DNA of 9,001 nucleotides from an uncultured Oscillospiraceae bacterium (GCA_944385305.1 CALWWS010000132.1:1-9001); one strand, 5' to 3'. Positions 1-6,377 are shown, counted from the stretch's first letter. Numbers and translations are program-made. Notes: a model not told the origin generated them from the letters alone.

Positions 1-110
1 GTCCCCTCGTAAAAGTGGCCTGTTTTTTGGTTAAGGAATAGGACAACCGAGGGGCCGAGGCTCAAAAAAGCCCGGAATATCAAGGAAAATCATCGCTCAG
101 ACGATTGAAA

Positions 111-229
111 TACGGCCTGAAGGCTGCCCGCCGGGCTCCTCAGTTCAGCAAGCGCTGATTCGACTGCCAGGCTTTCAAAAACGCCGCCCATTTGGGCGGC
201 GTTTTTCTTGCGCTCCTTCGGGCCCCGCC
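111..229. repeat. Composite intergenic repeat, copy 1 (short form)
   Basis: This is the first of two related copies. It opens with a 21-base module (111-131) that recurs exactly at 373-393, then after only 9 bases continues with an 89-base module (141-229) that recurs at 498-587 with about three substitutions and one extra G. The second module ends in a symmetric terminator-like hairpin followed by a GC-rich tail. Minus-strand reading frames over both copies encode the same peptide, as expected if the repeat DNA, not a gene, is what is conserved. I infer an interspersed intergenic repeat family. Whether it is mobile, an RNA or a processing/termination element cannot be told from two copies. 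Confidence 0.75.
177..206. terminator. Symmetric (bidirectional) terminator-like hairpin in repeat copy 1
   Basis: A perfect 13-bp stem, 177-189 with 194-206, closes an ATTT loop. The GC core GCCGCCC/GGGCGGC is flanked by A5 on the left and T5 on the right, so it could terminate transcription from either side. The same hairpin is found in copy 2. No gene end lies next to it inside this window. Confidence 0.7.
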
Positions 230-361
230 TTTGGCGGGGCGGCGCCGTGCACCGTCCAAGCGTTTTGGGCCGCAGGCACAAAACCTTGATGCGGGGCGAA
301 TTCACTTCGCCCCAGCAGATGTAATCATCCGGGGTCCCCGCGGGGCTTCAGCCCTGCGGGG
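222..361. repeat. Hairpin-rich linker between the repeat copies
   Basis: Three compact palindromes lie here. 222-240 is an 8-bp stem (GCCCCGCC with GGCGGGGC) around TTT. 293-313 is an 8-bp stem (GGGGCGAA with TTCGCCCC) around TTCAC. 336-361 is an 11-bp stem with one G-T pair around TTCA. None has a T-tract. Plus- and minus-strand frames across them are low-complexity and lack ribosome binding sites. They look like parts of the same repeat cluster rather than coding sequence. Confidence 0.6.
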
Positions 362-372
362 CGCGCAAGAAG

Positions 373-587
373 TACGGCCTGAAGGCTGCCCGCGTTGCGG
401 CACTCCCATTTGCAGGTTCTGCCAAACCCGCAAATGGGGCCGCTGCCTTGAAAGGGCCTCGCTGCATCCGCCGCAGGCGGCGCTTCGGCCCTTTCCCCAG
501 TTCAGCGAGCGCTGATTCAACCGCCAGGCTTTCAAAAACGCCGCCCATTTGGGCGGCGTTTTTCTTGCGCTCCTTCGGGGCCCCGCC
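373..587. repeat. Composite intergenic repeat, copy 2 (long form with internal cassette)
   Basis: The outer modules match copy 1 (373-393 matches 111-131 exactly; 498-587 matches 141-229 at roughly 96 percent), but here they are separated by 104 bases instead of 9. That internal cassette folds into two nested hairpins: 405-413 with 430-438 (9 bp, extended by GGTT/AACC inside), and 450-458 with 487-495 (9 bp), which encloses CCGCC/GGCGG at 468-480. The cassette is either lost from copy 1 or gained here. Confidence 0.7.
534..563. terminator. Symmetric terminator-like hairpin in repeat copy 2
   Basis: The 13-bp stem 534-546 with 551-563 and its ATTT loop are identical to 177-206, with A5 and T5 on the two flanks. 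It lies just before the AT-rich unit at 610-1040 and could insulate that unit from transcription arriving from the left. Confidence 0.7.
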
Positions 588-640
588 CGGTGGCTTCCCT
601 TCCAACGCGAAATTTGTTTAGATAATTTTCATAATTTCTC

Positions 641-669
641 TTGACAGATTCGCCTTGTTATGGTACATT
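641..669 (+). promoter_or_regulatory. Sigma-A-type promoter of the orphan transcription unit
   Basis: A perfect -35 TTGACA (641-646), a 17-base spacer and a -10 TACATT (664-669, 4 of 6) lie in an AT-rich stretch unlike the GC-rich surroundings. Expected transcription start is near 676. No gene with a ribosome binding site follows at the right distance, which is why the transcript is listed as a possible RNA. Confidence 0.6.
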
Positions 670-947
670 ATACCCAGAAAGGAAAAGGTGATTCCAATGT
701 ACTAAGCACCTTCCTGAAACCAAACCAAGCACAAAAAATCGTGTGGACAATGTGGGATTGGCACCGGGTGAGTTGTATGGCCTGTGAATACGGGTAAAAA
801 CGCAAGTCATTCGGCCATACACAAGAGGAGCAATTGGACGATCACGTGGTGTAACCTGACGCCCAAGTGAATATACACACGATGAGGAGCATGGTTTGGA
901 ATTTGTAGAAAGAGAGGTTAAATAGATGTTAGATAACAAGAATCATC

Positions 948-993
948 GCAACTGACCTCCACCCGAAGAAAAAGGCGGGTGGAGGTCAGTTGC
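948..993. other. Perfect 18-bp hairpin
   Basis: The arms 948-965 and 976-993 are perfectly complementary around a purine-rich 10-base loop (AAGAAAAAGG). It is not followed by a T-tract, so it is a poor terminator by itself; a better one lies 25 bases downstream. The stop codon of a nine-codon ORF (TGA, 953-955) is inside the left arm. It may protect the 3' end of the RNA or be a recombination or protein-binding site. Confidence 0.65.
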
Positions 994-1017
994 ATTTCCG
1001 CCCGTTTCTCTGTGTAC

Positions 1018-1038
1018 GCGCCGCAAGGCGCTTTTTTT
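1018..1038 (+). terminator. Intrinsic terminator
   Basis: A short GC stem GCGCC/GGCGC (1018-1022 with 1027-1031) closed by a GCAA tetraloop is followed directly by seven T residues (1032-1038). It ends transcription coming from the 641-669 promoter and separates it from the zinc-ribbon gene. Confidence 0.65.
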
Positions 1039-1090
1039 CTGTCCTTTTTTCCCATCCGGGCCGGAAAGTGAGGAACCTGCGTCAATCTAA

Positions 1091-1119
1091 TTGCATTTTT
1101 CCCCGGTCAGGTGTAGAAT
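1091..1119 (+). promoter_or_regulatory. Promoter of the zinc-ribbon protein gene
   Basis: A -35 TTGCAT (1091-1096, 4 of 6) and a -10 TAGAAT (1114-1119, 5 of 6) are 17 bases apart, about 35 bases before the start codon at 1154. Whether this transcript continues into the phosphorylase operon depends on the hairpin at 1564-1591. Confidence 0.5.
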
Positions 1120-1153
1120 ATCTTGATTACGGAATCGGAAGGAGGCTCTCTCT

Positions 1154-1546
1154 ATGGAAGATCGGGTCAGACAGCTTCTGGAGCGGGTGCGGGACACCGC
1201 CGCCAGCGTGGGCGAGGCTGCGGGCACCACGGCGCGGTACGCGGGCAAGTGCGCCGGGCTGATGGTGGACGTGACCAAGCTGAACATGAAGATCTTTGAC
1301 TTGAAGAGCGACATCAGCCGCCTGCTGGGCGAGGTGGGCCAGATGGTGTACGACACCCACCGGGGCCAGGCCCCCGACGTGAGCCCCATGGACGACCTGC
1401 TGGCCCAGCTGGACGCCAAGCACGCCGCCATTGAAGAGCTGAAGGAGCGCATTGCCACCCTGAAGAATTCCCGGCAGTGCCCCGGCTGCGGGGCCGTCTG
1501 CGGGCGGGAGGACAAATTCTGCCGCTCCTGCGGCGCACAGCTGTAA
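1154..1546 (+). CDS. Small coiled-coil protein with C-terminal zinc ribbon
   Basis: The 130-residue product has no signal peptide or membrane segment. Residues 1-105 are mostly helical and charged, with a probable coiled coil around 85-105. The C-terminus (109-126) carries CPGC...C...CRSC, giving cysteines 109, 112, 116, 123 and 126, four of which could bind one zinc as a double-CxxC ribbon. The start is fixed by GGAAGGAGG at 1137-1145, eight bases before the ATG. I do not recognise a named family beyond zinc-ribbon-domain proteins, which are common in clostridia and of unknown role. The gene has its own promoter, and a hairpin separates it from the phosphorylase gene. That it is a real gene is well supported by the ribosome binding site and codon use; its function is unknown. 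Confidence 0.85.
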   Translation: MEDRVRQLLERVRDTAASVGEAAGTTARYAGKCAGLMVDVTKLNMKIFDLKSDISRLLGEVGQMVYDTHRGQAPDVSPMDDLLAQLDAKHAAIEELKERIATLKNSRQCPGCGAVCGREDKFCRSCGAQL

Positions 1547-1563
1547 GCCCTACATTTACGCAG

Positions 1564-1591
1564 GCGCCGGGCGGCTGCGGCCGCCCGGCGC
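1564..1591 (+). terminator. GC-rich 12-bp hairpin between the zinc-ribbon gene and pnp
   Basis: A perfect 12-bp stem (1564-1575 with 1580-1591) closes a TGCG loop 18 bases after the zinc-ribbon stop codon. No T-tract follows, so termination would be partial at best. It may be an attenuating or RNA-stabilising hairpin, and the downstream genes could still be partly expressed from 1091-1119. Confidence 0.45.
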
Positions 1592-1616
1592 TCTGTACCA
1601 ATCAGGAGGACAAGCT

Positions 1617-2441
1617 ATGTACTACACCCTGGAGCACTACACCCAGAGCGCCGACGCTCTCCGCGCCCGGCTGGGCGGCTTTGCCCCGAAAATTGCCCTG
1701 ATCCTGGGCTCCGGCCTGGGCTACCTGGGGGATCTGGTGGAGCAGCCCATCGCGGTGCCCTACGAGGAGATCCCCCACTTCAAGCCCTCCACCGCCCCCG
1801 GCCACAAAGGCCGTCTGGTTTTCGGCACCCTGGAGGGACAGGCTGTGGCGGTGATGCAGGGGCGGATGCACCACTACGAAGGCTACTCCTACCAGGAGGT
1901 GGCCTATGCCGTGCGGGTGCTGCGCCTGCTGGGCTGTGAGACCCTCATTGTCACCAATGCCGCCGGGTGCATTAACACCGCCTGGCGGGCGGGGGAGCTG
2001 ATGCTCATCTCCGACCACATCAAGTTCTTCCTGGAGTCCCCCCTGCGGGGGGAGAACATCCCGGAATTCGGGGTGCGCTTTCCCGACTCCTCCCATCTCT
2101 ACACCCCCGCCCTGCAGGAGCTGGCCCGCCGGACGGCGGAGGAGCTGGACATTCCCCTGCGGGAGGGTGTGTACATGTACTTCCCCGGCCCCCAGTATGA
2201 GACCCCGGCGGAGATCCGGGCCGCCCGGATCCTGGGCGCCGACGCGGCGGGCATGTCCACCGCCCCCGAGGACATTGTGGCCGGCCACTGCGGCATGCAG
2301 GTGCTGGGCTTCACCCTGCTGAGCAACATGGCCGCCGGCATTCTGGACCAGCCCCTCACTGAGCAGGAGGTGCTGGACGCCGCCCAGGCCTGCCGAGACA
2401 AGTTCTCCCGCCTGGTGCTGGCCTGTCTGAAGAAGCTGTAA
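1617..2441 (+). CDS. punA: Purine nucleoside phosphorylase (trimeric PNP family)
   Basis: Purine nucleoside phosphorylase cleaves inosine and guanosine with phosphate to the free base and (deoxy)ribose-1-phosphate (EC 2.4.2.1) in cytosolic purine salvage. The 274-residue length is normal for the trimeric family. Motifs seen in order: phosphate-binding GSGLG (31-35), HKGRL (63-67), QGRMHHYEGY (81-90), TNAAGCIN (113-120, where the usual second Gly is Cys), GPQYETPAE (191-199) with the base-binding Glu at 195, GMSTAPE (212-218) and SNMAAGI (236-242) with the Asn typical of 6-oxopurine enzymes. AGGAGG lies seven bases before the ATG. The deaminase gene follows after only 13 bases, so the two are probably co-translated. 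That pairing suggests methylthioinosine or S-inosylhomocysteine as further substrates, which is inference. The family assignment is firm; the symbol follows Bacillus usage. Confidence 0.93.
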   Translation: MYYTLEHYTQSADALRARLGGFAPKIALILGSGLGYLGDLVEQPIAVPYEEIPHFKPSTAPGHKGRLVFGTLEGQAVAVMQGRMHHYEGYSYQEVAYAVRVLRLLGCETLIVTNAAGCINTAWRAGELMLISDHIKFFLESPLRGENIPEFGVRFPDSSHLYTPALQELARRTAEELDIPLREGVYMYFPGPQYETPAEIRAARILGADAAGMSTAPEDIVAGHCGMQVLGFTLLSNMAAGILDQPLTEQEVLDAAQACRDKFSRLVLACLKKL

Positions 2442-2454
2442 AAGGAGTTTTCCC

Positions 2455-3762
2455 ATGTCAATACTCATTCACAACTGCACCGCCGTGACTGTGGACGCCG
2501 CCAACACCGTCATTCCCAACGCCTTTGTGGCGGTGGAGGGCGCCCGGATCTCCTATGTGGGGGCAGACCGTCCCCAGGGCAGCTTTGACCAGGAGATCGA
2601 CGGCCGGGGCGGGCTGCTGCTCCCCGGCCTGGTGAACGCCCACACCCACGTGCCCATGACCCTCATGCGGGGCTACGGGGACGGTCACGACCTGCAGGAC
2701 TGGCTGAACAACTACATTTTCCCCGTGGAGGCCCGGCTGGACGGCCGGGCGGTGCGGGCGGGCACCGCCCTGGCCCTGGCGGAGATGATCGCCTCGGGCA
2801 CCACCTGCATTGCGGACATGTACTACTTCTGCGATGAGATCGCCCAGGAGGTGGCGGCGGCTGGGATCAGCGCCAACCTCTCCCGCTCCATTACGGTATT
2901 CACCCCCGACTTCGACTTTGCCACCTATCCCTCCTGTGTGGAGGCCAGGGAGCTCACCGGCCGCTGGCACAACTACAACGACGGGCAGATCCGCATGGAC
3001 GCCTCCATCCACGCCGAGTACACCTCCTTCGCCGCCCCCTCCCTGTGGCGGGAGCTGGCCGCCTACGCCAGGGAGGCGGGCCTGGGGATGCACATCCACA
3101 TCTCGGAGACCCAGTCGGAGCACCGGGACTGCCTGGAGCGCCACGGCAAGACCCCGGTGCAGCTCATGGACGAGTACGGGGTGTGGGACGTGCGCGCCAT
3201 TGCCGCCCACTGCGTGTGGACCACCCCGGAGGACTGGGCGATTATGGCCGCCAAGGGGGTGGCCGCGGTGCACAACCCGGTATCCAACCTGAAGCTGGGC
3301 AGCGACATCGCCCCCGTCCCCGCCATGCTGCGGGCGGGGGTGACGGTGGCCCTGGGCACCGACGGGGTGTCCTCCAACAACAGCCACGACATGTTTGAGG
3401 ATATGAAGCTGGCCGCCATCCTCCACAACGGCGCCCAGTGCGACCCCCTGGCCCTGCTCCCCGCCGACGCCCTGCGCATGGCTACCGCCGACGGCGCCAG
3501 GGCCCTGGGCCGCAAGACCGGGCAGATTGTCCCCGGCTATCAGGCCGACCTCATTCTGGTGGACAGCTCCCACCTGAATCTCATCCCCTGCCACGACCCG
3601 GTCTCCAACCTGGTCTACGCCGCCCACGGCAGCGATGTGGCCATGAATATGGCCCGGGGCAAGGTCATATACAGGGATGGGGAGTTTTTCACCATTGACA
3701 TTGAGCGGGTGAAGCGGGAGGTGGCGGATTACGCCGTGCCCCGCCTGTTTCCGGCCGAGTAA
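2455..3762 (+). CDS. mtaD: 5-methylthioadenosine/S-adenosylhomocysteine deaminase
   Basis: A metal-dependent hydrolase of the amidohydrolase superfamily. The MTA/SAH deaminase family removes the 6-amino group of methylthioadenosine or S-adenosylhomocysteine, giving the inosine analogue and ammonia (EC 3.5.4.31/3.5.4.28). The 435-residue length is typical. Visible motifs are NAHTHVPM with metal ligands H63 and H65, the MRGYGDGHDLQDWL segment (71-84), GMHIHISET with H215 and E218, AHCVW with H252, HNPVSNLKLGSD (273-284) and GTDGVSSNNS with D303. The family-typical arrangement is complete, so the enzyme should be active. The ATG follows AAAGGAG by seven bases. It lies 13 bases after pnp and 15 before the flippase gene, so it is part of the same operon. 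Other deaminated substrates, such as 5'-deoxyadenosine or adenosine, are possible, since this family is promiscuous. Confidence 0.92.
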   Translation: MSILIHNCTAVTVDAANTVIPNAFVAVEGARISYVGADRPQGSFDQEIDGRGGLLLPGLVNAHTHVPMTLMRGYGDGHDLQDWLNNYIFPVEARLDGRAVRAGTALALAEMIASGTTCIADMYYFCDEIAQEVAAAGISANLSRSITVFTPDFDFATYPSCVEARELTGRWHNYNDGQIRMDASIHAEYTSFAAPSLWRELAAYAREAGLGMHIHISETQSEHRDCLERHGKTPVQLMDEYGVWDVRAIAAHCVWTTPEDWAIMAAKGVAAVHNPVSNLKLGSDIAPVPAMLRAGVTVALGTDGVSSNNSHDMFEDMKLAAILHNGAQCDPLALLPADALRMATADGARALGRKTGQIVPGYQADLILVDSSHLNLIPCHDPVSNLVYAAHGSDVAMNMARGKVIYRDGEFFTIDIERVKREVADYAVPRLFPAE

Positions 3763-3777
3763 GAGGGGGATAGGGCA

Positions 3778-5526
3778 TTGTCCAGCCAAGAAAAGCGAAA
3801 TACATTTTACGGCGCCGCCGCCATTCTCACGGTGACCACCATTCTGGTGAAGATTATCGGCGCCATCTATAAAATCCCGCTGACCGCCCTGCTCACCGAG
3901 GAGGCCTTCGGCGACTTCAACGGAGCGTACAACATCTACAACTTCTTCCTCACCATCTCCACCGCCGGCCTGCCCGTGGCCCTGTCCAAGACGGTGTCCG
4001 AGTCCAACACCCTGGGCCGGTACAACCAGAAGGAGCGGGTATTCCGGGTGGCCTTCTGCGCCTTTTTGTTCATGGGCGTGTTCAGCTTCATCTGCATGTC
4101 GGTGTTCAGCCAGTTTGTGGCCACCTACGTCATCAAAAACCAGAAGGCGGTCTACTGCGTGCTGGCCCTGGCCCCGGCGGTGCTGTGCACCTGCTGCTGC
4201 TCCGCCTTCCGGGGCTACGCCCAGGGGCACCTGAACATGGTGCCCACCGGCATCTCCCAGATCATCGAGGCCCTGTGCAAACTGGTGCTGGGGCTGAGCC
4301 TGGCCCTGCTCATTCTCCACTCCGCCATTCAGCCGGACGACACCCGGGAGCGGCTCTCCGCCGCCGGGGCCCTGCTGGGGGTGTCGGTGGGCAGCGTGCT
4401 CTCCGTACTCTTCCTGTTTTTCAACCACGTGCGCACCAAGCGCCGCCTGGCCCAGCGCTCGGAGGACCGGCCGGACAGGAGCAAGACCATCCTCTCCCAC
4501 CTGCTGCGCCTGGCCATCCCCATTACCCTGAGCTCCTGCACCACATCCATTGTCACCCTTATCGACACCAACCTGGTGAACAGCCAGCTGCAAAGCGTAT
4601 TCTCCGCCATTCAGGACGGCCTGACCGGCATTACCAACAGCTTTCTGGACATCTTCCCCAAGTCGGTGGCCATTCTCCAGGAGAATATCGCCGCCCTGGC
4701 GGCCGACCCCCAGTCGGGCATTGTGCCCATCCTGGACTCGGCCCGCAGTCTCTACGGCACCTACAGCAAGACCATGAGCATCTACAACCTGCCCTTCAAC
4801 CTGATGATCCCCCTGACGGCCTGCATCGTGCCCGCTGTCTCGGCCTGCATCGCCAAGCGGGACCGGCTGGGCTCCAAGCGCATCGCCGAGTCGGCCATGC
4901 GTATGGCCGCCCTCATCGCCCTGCCCTGCGGCGCCGGTCTGTTTGCCCTGGGCGGTCCTATTATGAACCTGCTCACTGTGGGCAACGTGGACATTGAGAT
5001 TGCCGGTCCCCTGCTGTCCATTTTGGGCATCGCCTCCATCTTCGTGTGCTTCCAGCTGGTGGCCACCGCCATCCTGCAGGCCCACGGCATTGTGATGCTG
5101 CCCATCATTACCGTGGTTGTCGGCGGCGTGGTAAAGATTTTGGTCAATTACACCCTGGTGGGCAATCCCCGGGTAATGATCTTCGGCGCGCCGGTGGGTA
5201 CCCTGTGCTGCTTCCTGGTGGTCTCCCTGCTCAATCTGATTATCATCAAACGCATGGTCCCCCATCCCCCGGCCTACTGCAAGGTATTTCTCAAGCCCCT
5301 CATCGCCAGTATCATCATGGGGGCCGCCGCCTGGGCCAGCCATGGCCTGTTCAGCCGCTTCCTGTCCGGCAGCTTCCTGAAGGAGTCCGTCGCCACCGCC
5401 GGAGCCATTCTGGTGGGCGTGGTAGTCTACGCCGTTTTGGTGCTGGCGCTGCGGGTTCTCTCCAGAGAGGATCTCGTGCTTATGCCTAAGGGAGAAAAAA
5501 TCGCGAAAATTTTGCGTATTTCCTGA
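3778..5526 (+). CDS. SpoVB/YabM-family polysaccharide or lipid-linked sugar flippase
   Basis: A polytopic membrane protein of the MOP/MATE-like exporter superfamily (polysaccharide biosynthesis type). Relatives include SpoVB, needed for spore cortex synthesis, YabM, and the MurJ-type lipid II flippases. The 582 residues hold many hydrophobic helices, about 14 expected for the family. The N-terminal KIIGAIYKIPLTALL and the following STAGLPVALSKTVSE region are characteristic. The start is TTG (3778), supported by GAGGGGG eight bases upstream and by N-terminal alignment with the family; the next in-frame ATG is far inside. In B. subtilis, yabM sits just before the mazG-containing yabN, the same order as here, so the orthologue is probably YabM rather than the separately located SpoVB. 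The exact substrate cannot be read from sequence. Confidence 0.88.
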   Translation: MSSQEKRNTFYGAAAILTVTTILVKIIGAIYKIPLTALLTEEAFGDFNGAYNIYNFFLTISTAGLPVALSKTVSESNTLGRYNQKERVFRVAFCAFLFMGVFSFICMSVFSQFVATYVIKNQKAVYCVLALAPAVLCTCCCSAFRGYAQGHLNMVPTGISQIIEALCKLVLGLSLALLILHSAIQPDDTRERLSAAGALLGVSVGSVLSVLFLFFNHVRTKRRLAQRSEDRPDRSKTILSHLLRLAIPITLSSCTTSIVTLIDTNLVNSQLQSVFSAIQDGLTGITNSFLDIFPKSVAILQENIAALAADPQSGIVPILDSARSLYGTYSKTMSIYNLPFNLMIPLTACIVPAVSACIAKRDRLGSKRIAESAMRMAALIALPCGAGLFALGGPIMNLLTVGNVDIEIAGPLLSILGIASIFVCFQLVATAILQAHGIVMLPIITVVVGGVVKILVNYTLVGNPRVMIFGAPVGTLCCFLVVSLLNLIIIKRMVPHPPAYCKVFLKPLIASIIMGAAAWASHGLFSRFLSGSFLKESVATAGAILVGVVVYAVLVLALRVLSREDLVLMPKGEKIAKILRIS

Positions 5527-5563
5527 CTATTTTGGAAAAATGGGTTGCAGGAGGCACTGAAAT

Positions 5564-6370
5564 ATGGTAGATTTTCAGCATAAGGATTCCTACAATGTGC
5601 GCGACCTGGAGGAGATTGTCCGCCTGCTCCGGGCGCCCGGCGGCTGCCCCTGGGACGCGGAGCAGACCCACCAGTCCATCCGCCGCAACCTCCTGGAGGA
5701 GGCCTACGAGGCGGCGGAGGCCATTGACGAGGAAAGCCCCGAGCACCTGCGGGAGGAGCTGGGGGACGTGCTGCTCCAGGTGGTGCTTCACGCCCGCATG
5801 GAACAGGAGGCCGGCCGCTTCGATCTGGACGGCGTGGCCGATGGGATCTGCAAAAAGCTCATTTTCCGCCACCCTCACGTATTTGGAGACGTCACCGTCT
5901 CGGGCACCGGGGAAGTTCTCTCCAACTGGGAGGCCCTCAAGCGGGAGGAGAAGGGACAGCAGACCCATACCGACGCGCTGGAGGCGGTAGCCCATGCTCT
6001 GCCCGCTCTGTGGCGGGCGGAGAAGGTGCAGAAAAAGGCGAAAAAGGCGGGCTTCGACTGGCCGGACATCTCTGGCGCCATGGACAAGCTGTCTGAAGAG
6101 CTCTCCGAGCTGCGCGCCGCGGTGGAGCAGGGGAGCAATGTGGAGGAGGAGCTGGGCGATCTGCTCTTCTCCGTGGTGAACGTCTCCCGCTTCCTCAAGC
6201 TGGACGCGGAGGGGGCTCTGAACGGGGCCACCGATAAATTTATCCGCCGCTTCCGCCGGGTGGAGCAGGCCGCCGCCGCCCAAAACCGCACATTGGAGGG
6301 CATGGACCTGGCCGAGCTGGACAAGCTATGGGAGGACGCCAAGAGCGACTTAAATGCGGAGACGCATTAA
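5564..6370 (+). CDS. mazG: Nucleoside triphosphate pyrophosphohydrolase MazG
   Basis: MazG hydrolyses (d)NTPs, including damaged or non-canonical ones, to the monophosphate and pyrophosphate (EC 3.6.1.8/3.6.1.9), cleaning the nucleotide pool. The 268 residues show the usual two tandem MazG domains. The first has CPWD (28-31), QTHQSIR (34-40), the metal-binding EEAYE (45-49) and EELGD (64-68), and HPHVF (103-107). The second has EEELGDLLFSVVN (194-206) and KFIRRF (225-230). The length matches E. coli MazG. The B. subtilis syntenic orthologue YabN carries an extra N-terminal tetrapyrrole-methylase domain, which is absent here. AGGAGG is nine bases before the ATG, and the gene starts 37 bases after the flippase stop. 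Confidence 0.94.
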   Translation: MVDFQHKDSYNVRDLEEIVRLLRAPGGCPWDAEQTHQSIRRNLLEEAYEAAEAIDEESPEHLREELGDVLLQVVLHARMEQEAGRFDLDGVADGICKKLIFRHPHVFGDVTVSGTGEVLSNWEALKREEKGQQTHTDALEAVAHALPALWRAEKVQKKAKKAGFDWPDISGAMDKLSEELSELRAAVEQGSNVEEELGDLLFSVVNVSRFLKLDAEGALNGATDKFIRRFRRVEQAAAAQNRTLEGMDLAELDKLWEDAKSDLNAETH

Positions 6371-6377
6371 GTATACT
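6350..6377 (+). promoter_or_regulatory. Possible promoter for the HU gene
   Basis: A good -10 TATACT (6372-6377, 5 of 6) begins one base after the mazG stop codon. A weak -35 TTAAAT (6350-6355) lies 16 bases upstream, inside the end of mazG. HU is normally made in large amounts, so its own promoter is plausible; the weak -35 keeps this tentative. Confidence 0.4.

Larger units (their letters stand above)
676..1038 (+). ncRNA. Candidate non-coding RNA or decayed gene (unidentified)
   Basis: A promoter on the left and an intrinsic terminator on the right define a transcript of about 360 bases with no substantial open frame. Visible structure: a 9-bp stem 774-782 with 813-821, a weaker pairing AAGGTG/CACCTT near 687-714, and the perfect 18-bp hairpin 948-993. 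I looked for hallmarks of tmRNA, RNase P RNA, SRP RNA and T-box leaders and saw none. Alternatively this is a worn gene: one plus frame reads 788-856, stop, 860-922, stop, with a protein-like end (HDEEHGLEFVEREVK). A nine-codon ORF (926-955) with GAGAGG 8 bases upstream ends inside the hairpin. The AT-rich composition suggests a different origin from its neighbours. The type assignment is tentative. Confidence 0.3.

Noticed and set aside
192..515. 107-residue plus-strand frame across the repeat cluster
   Set aside because: It crosses several hairpins and a terminator, has no ribosome binding site and shows low-complexity composition.
111..587. Possible CRISPR array or insertion sequence
   Set aside because: Only two unequal copies, spacing unlike CRISPR, no transposase frame, and no terminal inverted repeats or target duplications visible.
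90..605. Minus-strand frames of 71 and 85 residues sharing a block of about 27 residues
   Set aside because: The shared peptide is just the translation of the 89-base DNA repeat, including its hairpin. There are no ribosome binding sites.
658..939. 93-residue minus-strand frame opposite the orphan unit
   Set aside because: No ribosome binding site precedes its ATG, no family is recognisable, and the promoter and terminator signals all point to the plus strand.
676..1038. tmRNA, RNase P RNA, SRP RNA or T-box leader
   Set aside because: Length is compatible with some of these, but no CCA-ending acceptor stem, no RNase P core motifs, no SRP Alu or S-domain motif and no T-box sequence was seen.
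990..1262. 90-residue plus-strand frame overlapping the zinc-ribbon gene start
   Set aside because: It includes an intrinsic terminator and a promoter and overlaps a better-supported gene in another frame.
1547..1616. Purine riboswitch upstream of pnp
   Set aside because: The leader is only 70 bases and is taken up by a GC hairpin; the conserved purine-aptamer sequences are absent.
2458..5343. 961-residue open frame on the minus strand opposite mtaD and the flippase gene
   Set aside because: It is antisense to two well-recognised genes. Its product is low-complexity (G, H, Q, V rich), has no family motif, and follows from GC-rich codon bias.
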